From Roseomonas sp. 18066 (GTDB taxonomy: Bacteria; Pseudomonadota; Alphaproteobacteria; Acetobacterales; Acetobacteraceae): a stretch of 41,923 bases of DNA. Where the stretch lies: contig NZ_CACSJM010000038.1 in assembly GCF_902706185.1 (NCBI RefSeq), positions 1 to 41,923 on the forward strand. Direction: 5' to 3'. The notes beneath the pieces are model-generated. The model was not told where the DNA came from and searched no databases. It worked only from the letters and a program-made list of their open reading frames with translations. Below, one piece after another: positions 41,557 to 41,923 of the stretch. The translations under genes and the position numbers were made by a program. The first letter of the stretch is position 1. The number at the start of each line of letters is the position of its first letter.

Positions 41557-41923
41557 TCAGCCTCGTCGCGCCAGGAGGATCAGCAGGAAGGGCGCGCCGA
41601 GCGCCGCCAGCACCAGCCCGGCCGGCAGCTGCAGCGGCGCGACGGCGATGCGGCCCAGGCTGTCGGCGGCCAGCAGCAGCAGCCCGCCCACCAGCCCGCT
41701 GCCGGCCATGGAAGGGAAGGCGCCGTGCCCGAGCAGCCGGCGGGCGATATGCGGCGCCACCAGCCCGACGAAGCCCAGCGCGCCGATGGCGGCGACGGCG
41801 GCCGCCGTCAGCCCGACCGAGGCCGCCAGCTGCACCGCCTGCAGCCGCCGCAGCCGCAGCCCCAGCCCGGTCGCCGCCGCCGGCCCCAGCGCCGCGACCG
41901 CCGCCCCCGGGCCGGCCCAGGCC
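41557..41923 (-). CDS. FecCD-family ABC permease, C-terminal part (runs off the window)
   Basis: About 122 codons of the C-terminal end; the open frame continues to the window edge, so the gene is cut off. The hallmark GALGFVGLVAPHIARRLLGH of FecCD/BtuC-type permeases is present, preceded by LGLRLRRLQAVQLAASVGLTAAAVA and followed by two membrane spans (LVGGLLLLAADSLGRI, LPAGLVLAALGAPFLLILLARR). It forms the inner-membrane channel for the iron-complex importer with the binding protein at 40617-41552. GTG 41835 is an internal codon, not the start. Confidence 0.9.
   Translation of the reverse strand, partial: AWAGPGAAVAALGPAAATGLGLRLRRLQAVQLAASVGLTAAAVAAIGALGFVGLVAPHIARRLLGHGAFPSMAGSGLVGGLLLLAADSLGRIAVAPLQLPAGLVLAALGAPFLLILLARRG

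Overview
The window comes from a very GC-rich bacterial chromosome (roughly 70 percent GC by eye). Coding is dense, stops and starts overlap frequently, and long antisense shadow frames are common. Gene content points to a soil- or plant-associated alphaproteobacterium, most likely an Acetobacteraceae of the Roseomonas type: several IclR regulators, dipeptide-type ABC importers, an orphan TctC/Bug binding protein, hydantoinase genes, and spore-coat-U pili. This assignment is inference from content and composition. No rRNA, tRNA, insertion sequence, CRISPR array or origin was seen.

Layout. (1) 259-3984: a large soluble hybrid histidine kinase (GAF, five PAS, HisKA, ATPase, receiver). (2) 4321-8486: a compact archaic chaperone-usher pilus operon (SCPU subunit, chaperone, usher, SCPU subunit), with a convergent degenerate SCPU-like secreted protein at 8601-8969. 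(3) 20152 down to 9069, minus strand: a nine-gene run, iclR-hyuA-hyuB-SDR-oppABCDF, with overlapping or near-touching genes up to the SDR and again within opp. It probably imports and hydrolyses a cyclic amide or peptide-like compound. (4) 20327-21828: a 72-aa unknown protein and peptidase T, convergent across a strong hairpin. (5) 21978-30232, plus strand: SDR, IclR regulator, Fe-alcohol dehydrogenase, Asp-box (sialidase-like) protein, DapA/NanA-type aldolase, Bug binding protein, alpha/beta hydrolase, a two-subunit TPP decarboxylase and a cupin. This looks like an uncharacterised catabolic gene set. (6) 30344-31366: a flavin-dependent monooxygenase-like gene behind a highly structured leader. 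(7) 31432-35319: an IclR regulator, an amidase and a convergent dipeptide-type binding protein, linked by a shared palindrome. (8) 35448-35787: a decayed phytanoyl-CoA-dioxygenase-like gene. (9) 35768-40620: an RND efflux pair with a divergent TetR repressor and a clear operator/promoter. (10) 40617-41923: an iron-siderophore type ABC importer (binding protein and partial permease) that runs off the window.

The most useful observations are regulatory. Each of the three IclR genes lies beside a distinct palindrome. GTTCGGAT-type sites (21908-21922 and 22725-22748) bracket the SDR/iclR unit. An ATTCCG-N5-CGGAA(T/C) site occurs before the amidase and again before the separate binding-protein gene. 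Alternating GACATG/CATGTC half-sites cover the putative promoter of the iclR-hyu-opp operon. These give testable regulons for three catabolic gene sets. The best candidate for an undescribed pathway is the 21978-30232 cluster.
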